Source: Lentilactobacillus otakiensis DSM 19908 = JCM 15040
GTDB taxonomy: Bacteria; Bacillota; Bacilli; Lactobacillales; Lactobacillaceae
Reading direction: 5' to 3'
DNA: 64,000 nt
NCBI RefSeq assembly: GCF_001434145.1
Contig: NZ_AZED01000005.1
Span: 179,172 to 243,171, forward strand
Below are positions 1 to 7,755 of the stretch, in pieces. Numbering within the stretch: the stretch's first letter is position 1; each line of letters begins with the position of its first letter. The position numbers were made by a program, and so were the translations under genes. The notes beneath the pieces were generated by a model. It was not told the DNA's origin. It searched no databases and worked only from the letters and a program-made list of their open reading frames with translations.

Positions 1-1134
1 ACTACGCTCGCTGAAATTATTGCCCGAAAGACGCAAGCTAAATTTGTGACTTTTAGTGCTGTCACCAGTGGGATCAAAGAGATTCGTGACATTATGAAGG
101 ATGCCGAAGCCAACCGGGAGATGGGCGGCAAGACAATCGTGTTTGTCGATGAAATCCATCGATTTAATAAGGCGCAACAGGATGCCTTCCTGCCGTTTGT
201 CGAACGGGGCAGCATCACCTTAATTGGCGCGACTACTGAGAACCCATCATTTGAAATTAATTCAGCCTTACTCTCGCGTTGCAAAGTGTTTGTCCTCCAA
301 CCGCTGGAAACTGACGATATCATTCAACTCATTCATCAGACCTTGAACAATCCGGCGGCTTTTCCAAAAGAGACGATTCAAATTGATGAGCAGGCAGTCA
401 AAGAAGTTGCCGAGTTTGCCAATGGCGATGCCCGAGTCGCCTTAAATACTTTGGAAATGGCTGTGAATAACAGTCCTAAGAAGGATGGCCAAGTCACCGT
501 TTCCACAGATAATCTGCATCAATTGATGAATACCAAGTCATTTTTGTATGATAAACATGGTGAAGAGCACTACAACATTATTTCTGCGCTGCATAAATCT
601 ATGCGAAACAGCGACCCGGATGCCGCAGTTTATTGGTTGACCAGAATGCTGAGTGGCGGTGAAGATCCACTGTATATTGCCCGACGGATGGTTCGATTTG
701 CCAGTGAAGACATTGGCTTGGCAGATACCAACGCGTTGAACGTGGCGATTAATGTTTTTCAGGCCTGCCAATTTTTGGGGATGCCAGAGTGTAACGTCCA
801 TTTGACCGAATGTGCCATTTATTTGTCACTGGCACCCAAGTCCAATGCCGTCTACAAGGCGACCCTAGGGGCTGAACAAGATGTCAAACACTCAATCAAT
901 GAACCGGTTCCGTTGCAATTAAGGAATGCGCCGACTTCCTTAATGTCTGAGTTGGGCTACGGTAAAGGTTATCAATACGCGCATGAGTCCAAAGATAAAC
1001 TAACCAACATGCAGACGATGCCGGATTCATTGGTTGGGCATACGTATTACGCGCCAACCGAGCAAGGTAATGAAATTCGTTTCAAGAAACGTTTGGAACA
1101 AATCAAGGCCTGGGAAAAGGCCCACAGAGAGTGA
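1..1134 (+). CDS. rarA: RarA/MgsA-type AAA+ replication-associated ATPase (5' end missing)
   Basis: The open frame runs from the first base, so the N-terminus with Walker A lies upstream of the window. Visible are the Walker B stretch VFVDEIHRFNKAQQD near the start, the sensor-1 motif GATTENPSF, and the arginine-finger region LLSRCKVF. A C-terminal oligomerisation half contains SDPDAAVYWLTRML and RMVRFASEDIGLADTNAL. All are hallmarks of the MgsA/RarA family, a clamp-loader-like ATPase that acts at stalled replication forks. It is followed after 10 bp by a macrodomain gene, probably co-transcribed. The family call is very secure; the exact cellular role is family knowledge. Confidence 0.95.
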   Translation, partial: TTLAEIIARKTQAKFVTFSAVTSGIKEIRDIMKDAEANREMGGKTIVFVDEIHRFNKAQQDAFLPFVERGSITLIGATTENPSFEINSALLSRCKVFVLQPLETDDIIQLIHQTLNNPAAFPKETIQIDEQAVKEVAEFANGDARVALNTLEMAVNNSPKKDGQVTVSTDNLHQLMNTKSFLYDKHGEEHYNIISALHKSMRNSDPDAAVYWLTRMLSGGEDPLYIARRMVRFASEDIGLADTNALNVAINVFQACQFLGMPECNVHLTECAIYLSLAPKSNAVYKATLGAEQDVKHSINEPVPLQLRNAPTSLMSELGYGKGYQYAHESKDKLTNMQTMPDSLVGHTYYAPTEQGNEIRFKKRLEQIKAWEKAHRE

Positions 1135-1144
1135 GGGTAATTCA

Positions 1145-1645
1145 ATGGCACAATTTAAGTTAATCAAGGGCGACATCACGACGATGCATGTTGACGCGAT
1201 CGTCAATGCTGCTAATACAGCGCTGAGCGGCGGTGGTGGTGTTGACGGGGCAATTCACCGGGCAGCCGGTCCTCAGCTTGACGAGGCCTGCAGGAAGCTC
1301 AATGGATGCCCAACAGGGGAAGCAAAAGTGACACCGGGATTTAATCTCCCAGCTAAATTTGTGATTCACACCCCGGGGCCAATTTGGCACGGCGGGCACA
1401 GTAATGAAGCGCAATTGCTGCGAAACTCGTATGTTAACAGTTTGAAGCGGGCAGTTGAAAATGGCTGCCAGACAGTTGCGTTTCCGTCGATCAGCACAGG
1501 TGTTTATGACTATCCACTGGATCAGGCGGCCAAGATCGCGATTGATGCGATTAAAACCTTTGAGGCGCCACTCGACGTCACGATGGTGGCGTTTGATTCG
1601 GGAACTTATGATGCATATGAAGCTGAACTGAACCAACAAAAATAG
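1145..1645 (+). CDS. Macrodomain protein (O-acetyl-ADP-ribose deacetylase type)
   Basis: A 166-aa single-domain protein. The ADP-ribose-binding signature VNAANTALSGGGGVDGAIHRAAG sits near residues 24-46, followed by GEAKVTPGFNLPAKFVIHTPGP and the second loop FPSISTGVYDYP; this matches the YmdB/MacroD class. Such enzymes remove acetyl or ADP-ribose groups from O-acetyl-ADP-ribose and modified proteins in the cytoplasm. The ATG at 1145 is chosen because a GAGGG site precedes it and the family begins with this MAQFKLIKGDI-like strand. An open frame extends upstream into rarA but is unsupported. It ends in a strong hairpin terminator. Confidence 0.92.
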   Translation: MAQFKLIKGDITTMHVDAIVNAANTALSGGGGVDGAIHRAAGPQLDEACRKLNGCPTGEAKVTPGFNLPAKFVIHTPGPIWHGGHSNEAQLLRNSYVNSLKRAVENGCQTVAFPSISTGVYDYPLDQAAKIAIDAIKTFEAPLDVTMVAFDSGTYDAYEAELNQQK

Positions 1646-1648
1646 TCA

Positions 1649-1696
1649 GAAAAAGCTCGAAATCGTTGATGAGCATCAACAACTTCGAGCTTTTCT
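1649..1696 (+). terminator. Intrinsic terminator after the macrodomain gene
   Basis: Arms AAAAGCTCGAA and TTCGAGCTTTT enclose a smaller GATG/CATC hairpin, and the right arm ends TTTTCT. It lies 4 bp after the stop codon. Confidence 0.85.
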
Positions 1697-1716
1697 AGTT
1701 TAGCGACAGATTATCA

Positions 1717-1780
1717 TTGACTTTAAATGAGAAGCACATTAGAATTTTATTAATACTAGCAAGTTACATCAACATGTAAC
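1717..1780 (+). promoter_or_regulatory. azlCD promoter with a downstream dyad
   Basis: The -35 TTGACT (1717-1722) and -10 TAGAAT (1740-1745) are separated by 17 bp. Downstream, in the expected leader, is a perfect inverted repeat GTTACAT-caac-ATGTAAC (1763-1780), 13 bp before the AAGGAG ribosome site. The dyad could be an operator or a small leader hairpin; the regulator is unknown. Confidence 0.7.
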
Positions 1781-1800
1781 GTTCAGAAGGAGTGTGTTAA

Positions 1801-2508
1801 ATGAATGGAGAATTAACTGTTCCAGCAGCAACAAAAGACACATTACCCACCGTTTTTGGATACATAGGAATTGGCTTGGCTTTCGGCATCGTCGGCAAAG
1901 CCGCGGGATTAAGTCCACTACTAGTGACACTCATGTCCATTATTACATACGCTGGATCGGCACAATTTGTGGTTGTCAGTTTACTGGCAGCTCATAGTCC
2001 GATTCTCTCAATTATTTTCTCGGTTTTCCTGGTCAACTCACGGATGATTTTGATGAGTACGACTCTGGCACCTTATTTTAAGCATGAAAGTATGATTAAG
2101 AACATTTTGGTGGGCAGTTTGTTGACCGATGAAAGTTTTGCCCTGGGGATGAATAAGCTCAATTATTCTGATAATCATTTGAATTTTCCGTGGTTCAATA
2201 CAGCTAATCTGCTGGCCTACATGACTTGGATTCTCTCTTCGCTGGTTGGTGCCGTGCTCGGAAATTTCATCAGCAACCCTGAAAAATTCGGCTTGGATTT
2301 TGCCTTGGTTGCTATGTTTATTGGCTTGCTCTATCTTCAGTTGATTAGTGATCGTTCGATCAAGTTCAATCTCCAATTAATCGTCGTCGGTTTCGTATTG
2401 GTCGCAATCTACTTTGGACTCATTTTTATTCCAAGCAGTTTGCTAATCTTGTTGGTTACCCTGGTAGCCTGCACTTTTGGGGTGGTGATGAAACATGCCT
2501 TCTTTTAA
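1801..2508 (+). CDS. azlC: AzlC-type branched-chain amino acid exporter, large subunit
   Basis: A 235-aa integral membrane protein. The AzlC signature is seen at PTVFGYIGIGLAFGIVGKAAGLSPLLVTLMS and GSAQFVVVSLLAAHSPILSI, followed by FLVNSRMILMSTTLAPYF. About seven hydrophobic segments are present. AzlC pairs with AzlD to export branched-chain amino acids or analogues such as azaleucine. The start at 1801 has AAGGAG 11 bp upstream. The 3' end overlaps azlD by 14 bp, typical of translational coupling of this pair. Confidence 0.93.
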   Translation: MNGELTVPAATKDTLPTVFGYIGIGLAFGIVGKAAGLSPLLVTLMSIITYAGSAQFVVVSLLAAHSPILSIIFSVFLVNSRMILMSTTLAPYFKHESMIKNILVGSLLTDESFALGMNKLNYSDNHLNFPWFNTANLLAYMTWILSSLVGAVLGNFISNPEKFGLDFALVAMFIGLLYLQLISDRSIKFNLQLIVVGFVLVAIYFGLIFIPSSLLILLVTLVACTFGVVMKHAFF

Positions 2509-2827
2509 TTTTGTACTGCTCACGATCGTGGGAACCGGCCTGGTTACTTGGATATCAAGAATCACCCCATTTGTTCTGTTGAAAAAATTCGAATTATCAA
2601 AAGGGGTTGTTGAATTCCTGAGTTTTGTACCGATTGCGATCATGTCAGCACTATGGTTTGAAAATTTGTTTATTCAGCACATCGGCCAACTGCCGTCGAT
2701 TGAATGGGGGAACTTCCTCGCCTCAGTGCCAACGGTTATTGCAGCAATTATTTCCAAAAATTTATTAGTCATTGTCATTGTCGGTGTTATTTCTTTGGGG
2801 GTTATTCGGTTCGTTTTTGGCCTATAA
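2495..2827 (+). CDS. azlD: AzlD-type branched-chain amino acid exporter, small subunit
   Basis: A 110-aa protein with four hydrophobic segments. The family pattern TWISRITPFVLLKKFELSKGVVEFLSFVPIAIMSALWFENLF is followed by NFLASVPTVIAAIISKN and a C-terminal VVGVISLGVIRF. It is the obligate partner of AzlC in the exporter. It starts inside the end of azlC (14-bp overlap), so translation is probably coupled. No AzlB-type Lrp regulator lies beside it. Confidence 0.92.
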   Translation: MPSFNFVLLTIVGTGLVTWISRITPFVLLKKFELSKGVVEFLSFVPIAIMSALWFENLFIQHIGQLPSIEWGNFLASVPTVIAAIISKNLLVIVIVGVISLGVIRFVFGL

Positions 2828-2832
2828 ATAAT

Positions 2833-2874
2833 AAAATGCCAAGCACGATCATGATTCACGTGCTTGGCATTTTT
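2833..2874. terminator. Bidirectional terminator between azlD and the CDF gene
   Basis: Perfect 15-bp arms AAAATGCCAAGCACG / CGTGCTTGGCATTTT flank a 9-bp loop, with T runs on both strands. It serves the convergent azlCD and cation-transporter units. Confidence 0.88.
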
Positions 2875-2884
2875 GAGGTTCTGT

Positions 2885-3505
2885 TTAATTTCGGCCTTCA
2901 TTAAAGGATTCCAGTCCTTCACTGGCAATAAAGTAAACCAGGATCAGTGCAGCAACTGAATCGGCCCACCACCAGTTGAACAGAGCGGTTAGCAATCCAC
3001 CAATCAAGACGGTTCCGGCCATGTAGGCGCAGGTGATGTTGCACATTCCATCTTCGACCAGAGCATCAGAATGCAACGCCTTACCAAGCGCGCGTTTCCG
3101 AAGAGTCAAAATTGGCATCAGAACGACTGATGCAATGGCGATGGCAATCCCAGAATAGCTGGTGTCCGCCGCCGAATGGGCGAATAGATTGAACAGCGAT
3201 ACTGCGGTGACATATACCGATAATAGCAGTAGCACGGAGCCAACAATCAGTGATGATCGTTTTTCGGCATGTTCAATTTCTGCGGGACTGGCACCGTTAT
3301 TTTCTTTTTGCAGTCGCCAAATCAAGGTGCTGCCAGAAATGATTTCTAGAAAACTGTCCAATCCGAATGCAATTAGCAGGATTGAACCAGCCTTTAGTCC
3401 TGAATAGAAGCCGACAACGAATTCGAACGCCATCCAAGCCGTGGAAAAATATTCTGTGCGGAGACTTCGATCGATTAATACTTGAGAATTTGTGTTACTG
3501 GCCAT
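2885..3505 (-). CDS. Cation transporter related to the CDF family, short form
   Basis: A 206-aa protein with about six hydrophobic segments. Polar membrane motifs [11 protein letters not shown] (near residue 48) and [12 protein letters not shown] (near residue 143) take the places of the metal-site segments of TM2 and TM5 in cation diffusion facilitators. The usual cytoplasmic C-terminal metal-binding domain of 80-100 residues is absent. Its start lies inside the end of the upstream ArsR gene (11-bp overlap), which predicts a metal-responsive operon. Zinc or cobalt efflux is inferred from that regulator, not shown. No in-frame break is visible, so it looks like an intact short form. Confidence 0.8.
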   Translation of the reverse strand: MASNTNSQVLIDRSLRTEYFSTAWMAFEFVVGFYSGLKAGSILLIAFGLDSFLEIISGSTLIWRLQKENNGASPAEIEHAEKRSSLIVGSVLLLLSVYVTAVSLFNLFAHSAADTSYSGIAIAIASVVLMPILTLRKRALGKALHSDALVEDGMCNITCAYMAGTVLIGGLLTALFNWWWADSVAALILVYFIASEGLESFNEGRN

Positions 3506-3842
3506 GTTTTTTACCCCTTATGACGTGATCGGCATGCTCGAGCATTTCGTTAATGACATCGAGAATGTGGGGATCATCTAATTGATAGTAATTTGCTTTA
3601 CCAACGCGATGGGATGACACCAGTTGATGCTTTCTCAACAGCGCAAGTTGATGGGAGACGTACGATTGCTCCAACCCCAGTAAGCTTCCCAGTTCAGTGA
3701 CGTTGAGTTCTTGCTGCTCCAAGACCTTAAGCATTTGTAAACGGTTTGGATTGCTCAGCAGCTTAAAAATCCGTTCCGATTCGGATAAATGACGAGCGTC
3801 GATGAGAGAGATTTCTTGTTGAGAATTTGAATTATCAACCAT
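3495..3842 (-). CDS. czrA: ArsR/SmtB-family metal sensor with a complete alpha-5 zinc site
   Basis: A 115-aa winged-helix repressor. The start at 3842 is preferred because AAAGGA lies 10 bp upstream; two earlier in-frame ATGs lack such a site. The helix-turn-helix is [23 protein letters not shown] (about residues 49-71). At the C-terminus Asp90, His92, His103 and His106 have exactly the D-x-H ... H-x2-H spacing of the alpha-5 Zn(II)/Co(II) site of CzrA/SmtB. No alpha-3N cysteine site is present. It is the first gene of an operon with the CDF-like transporter. An inverted repeat overlaps its promoter, so autorepression relieved by zinc or cobalt is the likely mode. Confidence 0.87.
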   Translation of the reverse strand: MVDNSNSQQEISLIDARHLSESERIFKLLSNPNRLQMLKVLEQQELNVTELGSLLGLEQSYVSHQLALLRKHQLVSSHRVGKANYYQLDDPHILDVINEMLEHADHVIRGKKHGQ

Positions 3843-3856
3843 ATATGTCATTCCTT

Positions 3857-3894
3857 TCATATGAATATTATAACATATGTATATGATTATGCAA
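3857..3894 (-). promoter_or_regulatory. czrA promoter overlapped by an ArsR-type operator
   Basis: On the minus strand -35 TTGCAT (3889-3894) and -10 TATAAT (3867-3872) are 16 bp apart. An AT-rich imperfect dyad starting TCATATGAAT and ending ATGTATATGA (3857-3886) spans the -10 and spacer. It resembles the ATATGAA-type operators of CzrA/SmtB repressors. Confidence 0.75.
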
Positions 3895-3926
3895 AAAACT
3901 GGAACCCACGTTGGGTTCCAGTTTTT
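3893..3926 (-). terminator. Terminator downstream of the butanediol dehydrogenase gene
   Basis: Perfect hairpin AAAACTGGAACCC-acgtt-GGGTTCCAGTTTT with T runs on either strand. It lies about 70 bp past the bdhA stop and just upstream of the czrA promoter. Confidence 0.85.
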
Positions 3927-3953
3927 GATTGTTTTTGTAAGCTTATTTTGACA

Positions 3954-3998
3954 GAATGTGCTGCCTAAGCCAGATTTCTCCGCTTAGTACGCACTCTA
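3954..3998 (-). repeat. Minimal copy (J) of the stop-codon-linked palindromic element
   Basis: Read on the minus strand it begins TAGAGTGCG, where TAG is the stop codon of bdhA. It then has a CTAAGC / GCTTAG stem with GCGG, and ends AGCACATTCTG. These are the end motifs and TAAG/CTTA core of the larger copies at 16945, 42909, 48747 and 50844, without the long central stem. Confidence 0.65.
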
Positions 3999-5066
3999 AA
4001 GTGATGGATCAATCATAATCTTCACCTGAGATTTGTCAGTTGATAATGCTTTAATACCATCTTCCAAAGCATTGTCCAAACTAACTTTCTTGGTAACAAC
4101 TTGCTTGAACAGATCCTTATGGTTATCAATAATGCCTAAAACGTTAGGGAATGAGTTGTTGTAGCAAAGGGTGGTAATAACATCCTTGCCTTGCATAATC
4201 AAGTCATCGGTCATGTTCATGGTAACTGGCTTTGCGTAAAGGGCAACCACTTGAATGATACCTGTTCGCTTAGTTACCTTGAGAGCTGAGTCAAAGGTTG
4301 CTTGAACACCGGCACATTCGAAGGTAATATCAACCCCGTTTGGCAAGTCTTTCTTGATAATCTTTTCAACATCGTCTTGACTTGGATCCAAAACATGCTC
4401 GATGCCCAATTCCTTGGCTTTATCCAAACGGACTTTGGAAACATCGACGATATAAACGTGGTTCGCACCAGCAATTTTAGCTAAAACGGCTTCCAGCAAA
4501 CCAATTGGGCCGGCACCCATAACAGCAACGTTTTGGCCTTCACGTAAATGACTCTTCTTAATGGCTTCGTAAACAACGGCAGTTGGTTCTGCCAGTGCAC
4601 CTAACTCGAAGTCCATGTCTTTAGGCATCTTGTGAGCAAAGACACCTTGAACGTTGGCAAATTCTGCCATTCCGCCATCTTCTGAGAATCCTAAGAAGTT
4701 TCCGGCGCCATCAGTTGAAACGGCTTTGTTACAGAAGTTGTAGTTTCCGGCACGACAGTTTTCACATTTTCCACAAGCAAGTAATGGTTCTACGGCAACA
4801 TGGTCACCTACTTGCAGGTCATCAACGTCTTTACCAACTTTGACAATTTCACCTGAGAACTCATGGCCTAAGGTGATTGGAACGGTTTTACCAGTTAATG
4901 GATAAGGCACGGTTGGCAAACCCCAACCTTCGAGGTAGGCGTGTAAGTCACTCCCACAAATTCCACAATATTTAACTTTAATTTGAACTTGATCATCCTT
5001 TGGTTCTGGGATCTCTACGTTTTCAACACGGATATCTTTCTCACCATAAATACGTACTGCTTTCAT
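3996..5066 (-). CDS. bdhA: Zinc-dependent 2,3-butanediol dehydrogenase (MDR family)
   Basis: A 356-aa medium-chain dehydrogenase. The catalytic zinc motif YCGICGSDLH is near residues 33-42 and GHEFSGEIVKVG near residues 67-78. The structural zinc loop CGKCENCRAGNYNFC has four cysteines. The NAD-binding fingerprint is VMGAGPIGLLEAVLAK. Length and sequence fit the (R,R)-butanediol/acetoin dehydrogenase group, which interconverts acetoin and 2,3-butanediol with NAD(H); L-threonine or sorbitol dehydrogenase activity is less likely but possible. AGGAGG lies just before the ATG. The gene is divergent from a thioesterase gene, with a large dyad in the gap. Its TAG stop is the first base triplet of a palindromic element. 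Confidence 0.85.
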   Translation of the reverse strand: MKAVRIYGEKDIRVENVEIPEPKDDQVQIKVKYCGICGSDLHAYLEGWGLPTVPYPLTGKTVPITLGHEFSGEIVKVGKDVDDLQVGDHVAVEPLLACGKCENCRAGNYNFCNKAVSTDGAGNFLGFSEDGGMAEFANVQGVFAHKMPKDMDFELGALAEPTAVVYEAIKKSHLREGQNVAVMGAGPIGLLEAVLAKIAGANHVYIVDVSKVRLDKAKELGIEHVLDPSQDDVEKIIKKDLPNGVDITFECAGVQATFDSALKVTKRTGIIQVVALYAKPVTMNMTDDLIMQGKDVITTLCYNNSFPNVLGIIDNHKDLFKQVVTKKVSLDNALEDGIKALSTDKSQVKIMIDPSL

Positions 5067-5143
5067 GTTATGACCTCCTAGAATGAAAAACTTCTTACCA
5101 TCAACAACCTAAGTTTACACCCATGTGAAACCGCCTACAATAA

Positions 5144-5171
5144 TGAATGCAATAATTTAATATTACATTCA
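5144..5171. promoter_or_regulatory. 28-bp dyad between bdhA and the thioesterase gene
   Basis: Inverted repeat TGAATGCAATA-atttaa-TATTACATTCA, with a single mismatched pair among 11. It lies in the divergent intergenic region, about 80 bp before bdhA and 100 bp before the thioesterase gene. It is a candidate operator for either direction; the regulator is unknown. It does not match a Rex or cre consensus. Confidence 0.5.
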
Positions 5172-5274
5172 CAAACAACGCAATTAACGTTGAAAAGTGT
5201 TGCTATTATAGGCATGAAAAGGTTATCATTAAATGTGTATATTTTATTAGCAAGCGATTGAAAAAGGCTTAATT

Positions 5275-5793
5275 TTGGAGGAGATTATCATCAAAATAAT
5301 TAAGTGTGCAGACACCAGGGCAACTCATGAAAGCTACGTTTTTCCTGCTCAATTGAATAACAGTCAAATTCAGTTTGGTGGAGAAACCTTGCGAATTTTG
5401 GATGCCAACGCCGGTTTAGCGGGTGTGAAATTTCTTCCCGGGAACCTCTCGTTTGTGACGGCTGGCTATGACCACGTGCAATTCCTATCGCCAGCTCAAC
5501 CCAATGAGATCCTGACGTGTATTTCGTATGTGACTGGCAGTCATAAACGGGCAGTCGAAGTGTTTACCAAATTTTTGACGACCGATACCAAGACCAAGGA
5601 AGTCAAGGTGGCTTTTATCGCTTTTTGCACTCTGATTGTCACTAATGACATGAGCGAAATTCATTTTCCAAAATTAATAGCCGAGTCAGATGAAGAAAAA
5701 TATCTGCTGGGCAGCTATGGCGAACGTCTAAAGGAACGTAACGCTGAATTGGCAGATAATAAGGCAATTATTTCCCATTTGAACTTAAAGTAA
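5275..5793 (+). CDS. Hotdog-fold acyl-CoA thioesterase
   Basis: A 172-aa protein. The segment RATHESYVFPAQLNNSQIQFGGETLRILDANAGLAG (about residues 15-50) and the later VTAGYDHVQFLSPAQPNEILTCISYVTGSHKRAVEVF match the YkhA/BACH acyl-CoA hydrolase pattern, one hotdog domain per chain. Such enzymes hydrolyse fatty acyl-CoA in the cytoplasm. The start is uncertain. TTG at 5275 has AAAAAGG 7 bp upstream, but a stronger GGAGGAG lies at 5277-5283, inside the ORF, and would point to the ATC codons near 5287-5292. No ATG or GTG is available nearby. It is single-gene, divergent from bdhA. Confidence 0.8.
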   Translation: MEEIIIKIIKCADTRATHESYVFPAQLNNSQIQFGGETLRILDANAGLAGVKFLPGNLSFVTAGYDHVQFLSPAQPNEILTCISYVTGSHKRAVEVFTKFLTTDTKTKEVKVAFIAFCTLIVTNDMSEIHFPKLIAESDEEKYLLGSYGERLKERNAELADNKAIISHLNLK

Positions 5794-5874
5794 GCCTATC
5801 AGGAGTTGATTCATGTATATTCATTCACACAATGGTAAGATAAATCTAGATAGAGTAATTTGGAGGTGTTGGAT

Positions 5875-6309
5875 ATGTATGAAACAATTTTGGTTCCGGT
5901 TGATGGTAGTGATAATGCGATGAAGGCTGTGGAAGAAGCAGCTGCTTTGGCAAAGTCTTTTGACTCCACATTACAGATTGTCTCGGTTGCCAGTGACCAA
6001 CGATACGTTCAGTATGGGGTCACTCTGGGTCAAGACGTGATGGAGTCATTCCGTGAACGGGCAGACGAAATTTTGGATGACGCAAAAGAAATTGCCGAGA
6101 AAAAAGGCGCCAAAGTTGAAACCCACTTTGTTGTCGGGGTTCCAAAAATTCAAATCTCAAAGGAATTACCTGAAAAGTACGGTGCCTCGTTGATTGTCAT
6201 CGGAAAATCAGGTGTTAACGGACTCTCCAGGGCAATCCTGGGATCCACGACAGCGTATGTTGTTCGACATTCAACTGTCAATGTAATGGTCGTTGATTTT
6301 AAAAAATAG
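5875..6309 (+). CDS. Universal stress protein, UspA family
   Basis: A 144-aa single Usp domain. The N-terminal strand YETILVPVDGSDNAMKAVEEAAALAK and the C-terminal nucleotide-binding pattern LIVIGKSGVNGLSRAILGSTTAYVVRHSTVNVMVV contain the G-x2-G-x9-G-[ST] loop of ATP-binding Usp proteins. The ATG at 5875 has GGAGGT 7 bp upstream; the extended reading from 5860 overlaps that site. The TAG stop is also the first triplet of a large palindromic element. General stress and energy-limitation survival is the family role. Confidence 0.93.
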   Translation: MYETILVPVDGSDNAMKAVEEAAALAKSFDSTLQIVSVASDQRYVQYGVTLGQDVMESFRERADEILDDAKEIAEKKGAKVETHFVVGVPKIQISKELPEKYGASLIVIGKSGVNGLSRAILGSTTAYVVRHSTVNVMVVDFKK

Positions 6310-6492
6310 TATGTAACGAGACCCGGTTAGACCCCGCCGAGTAGGCTAGGCATTTGATGGCCGTCGGAGTATAAGCGAAGGCAGTCAATGATGAACGTAG
6401 TGTGTTCGTCGTTGACTGCCTTCGTTTATACAGTAGGGGTCTGGGTCGTCGCCAAGTAGGCTAGACAGGCTTTCCGCCGGTCGTTGGCACAT
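6307..6492 (+). repeat. Palindromic element copy H, starting at the usp stop codon
   Basis: It begins TAGTATGTAACGAGACC, close to TAGAGTGTGACGAGACC of copy F. The left arm GAGACCCGGTTAGACCCC pairs with GGGGTCTGGGTCGTC. A central 23-bp helix starts GTATAAGCGAAGGCAG and returns as CTGCCTTCGTTTATAC (6370-6432). An imperfect 17-bp motif GCCGAGTAGGCTAGGCA recurs as GCCAAGTAGGCTAGACA on the other side, so this copy looks like a nested or rearranged element. The rest of the gap (6493-6639) shows nothing recognisable apart from the next gene's promoter region. Confidence 0.7.
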
Positions 6493-6639
6493 AACTCAAA
6501 AGCAGAAGGCCAAACCACGACAAACCAATTCCCATTCACTTACACTTCCCCCGGAATCTTTCACTTTCCTAACGATTCTACATAAAGCCAGCAGTCCAAT
6601 TCCACAAATGTTACAATAATTCTAAATTAATCTGAAAAG

Positions 6640-7755
6640 ATGTGTGATATGGACGCGAAATTAACAAATAAAATGACCTGGCTTCAAATCCTGTTGGTGG
6701 TGGCCTTCTGTTTTCTGGCTGCTTTTTTCTGTCAGCACAATGATGGCCTGTATCATCAGACGATTTATCAGGTCGATCAGGTGCAAAATGGTCGGGCGGT
6801 TAAAATGACCGATGAATTTCAAAATGTCGATCATTACCACACTCAGCAGCTATACGGGACGATTACCAACGGCAAGCATGCGGGCCAAAAACTCCATATT
6901 AAAAATTCTTATTCTGACTCTCATGCAATGGATCACCAATATACCAAAGGTCAAAAACTCTTTATCACTGTACATACACAACCTAAGCTGCACGCAACGG
7001 TGAAGGACATTAAGCGGGACGCGCCAATCGCCTTTTTATTTGCGATTGCCATCAGTCTGTTGTTTGTGATTCTCAAATTACGGGGAGTCACAGTAATTTC
7101 CAGCATTTTGATCAATACGATTCTGTTCTGGCTGGCAATTAAGATTGATCACAACAATAATGGTGCAGCGGTTATTTTGATTTTTAGCATTTTAGCTGTT
7201 ATTTTCTGCTTCGTGACGCTGATACTGGTTATGGGTTGGAGCAAAAAAATGCTAGTCACGCTTTCTGCTGTACTTTGTGCGACGGCGGCCACAATTTTGA
7301 TTACGCTCATCGTTTTTGGGGTGACTCAAGAACGGGGCGTCTATTATGAGTCAATGCAATATGTCACTCAGCTGCCAAAACCGTTGTTCATTGCTGAAGT
7401 GCTGATCGGTGTTCTGGGGGCCGTCATGGACGAGGCTACTGATATTGTCGCCTCATTGGCGACTTTGAAGCAAGAGCGGCCGCAGCTTAGTCGAATGGAT
7501 ATTTTTAAATCTGGTCGACAAATTGGTAAATCAATTATGGGGCCGCTGATTAATGTCTTGTTCTTTATTTTCATGGCTGAAACTTTGGCGATGACTTTAC
7601 TTTACCTGAAGAATGGGAATACTTGGCACTATTCGTTTTCGATGAACATGTCCTTGGGGATGACCTCCAGCTTAATTAGCGGCATCGGGATTGTTTTGAC
7701 AGTGATTTTGTCGAGTGCCTTTGCCGGACTTTGGATTAAAGGAGATGAACGCTGA
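6640..7755 (+). CDS. YibE/F-family membrane protein (long partner)
   Basis: A 371-aa protein. It has an N-terminal membrane anchor (about residues 12-30), an extracellular domain of roughly 100 residues, and then six or seven hydrophobic segments. The family signature GVLGAVMDEATDIVASLATL (near residue 260) is followed by GRQIGKSIMGPLINVLFFIFMAE. The YibE/F family has no firmly known function. It overlaps the next, shorter YibE/F gene by 1 bp, so the two probably form one complex. The start is ATG 6640 or ATG 6649; neither has a strong ribosome site. Confidence 0.85.
   Translation: MCDMDAKLTNKMTWLQILLVVAFCFLAAFFCQHNDGLYHQTIYQVDQVQNGRAVKMTDEFQNVDHYHTQQLYGTITNGKHAGQKLHIKNSYSDSHAMDHQYTKGQKLFITVHTQPKLHATVKDIKRDAPIAFLFAIAISLLFVILKLRGVTVISSILINTILFWLAIKIDHNNNGAAVILIFSILAVIFCFVTLILVMGWSKKMLVTLSAVLCATAATILITLIVFGVTQERGVYYESMQYVTQLPKPLFIAEVLIGVLGAVMDEATDIVASLATLKQERPQLSRMDIFKSGRQIGKSIMGPLINVLFFIFMAETLAMTLLYLKNGNTWHYSFSMNMSLGMTSSLISGIGIVLTVILSSAFAGLWIKGDER

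Noticed and set aside
5100..5200. Possible Rex site upstream of bdhA (TGTGAA and TTCACAA fragments)
   Set aside because: The two halves (near 5124 and 5168) are about 40 bp apart and do not form the 18-bp Rex palindrome.
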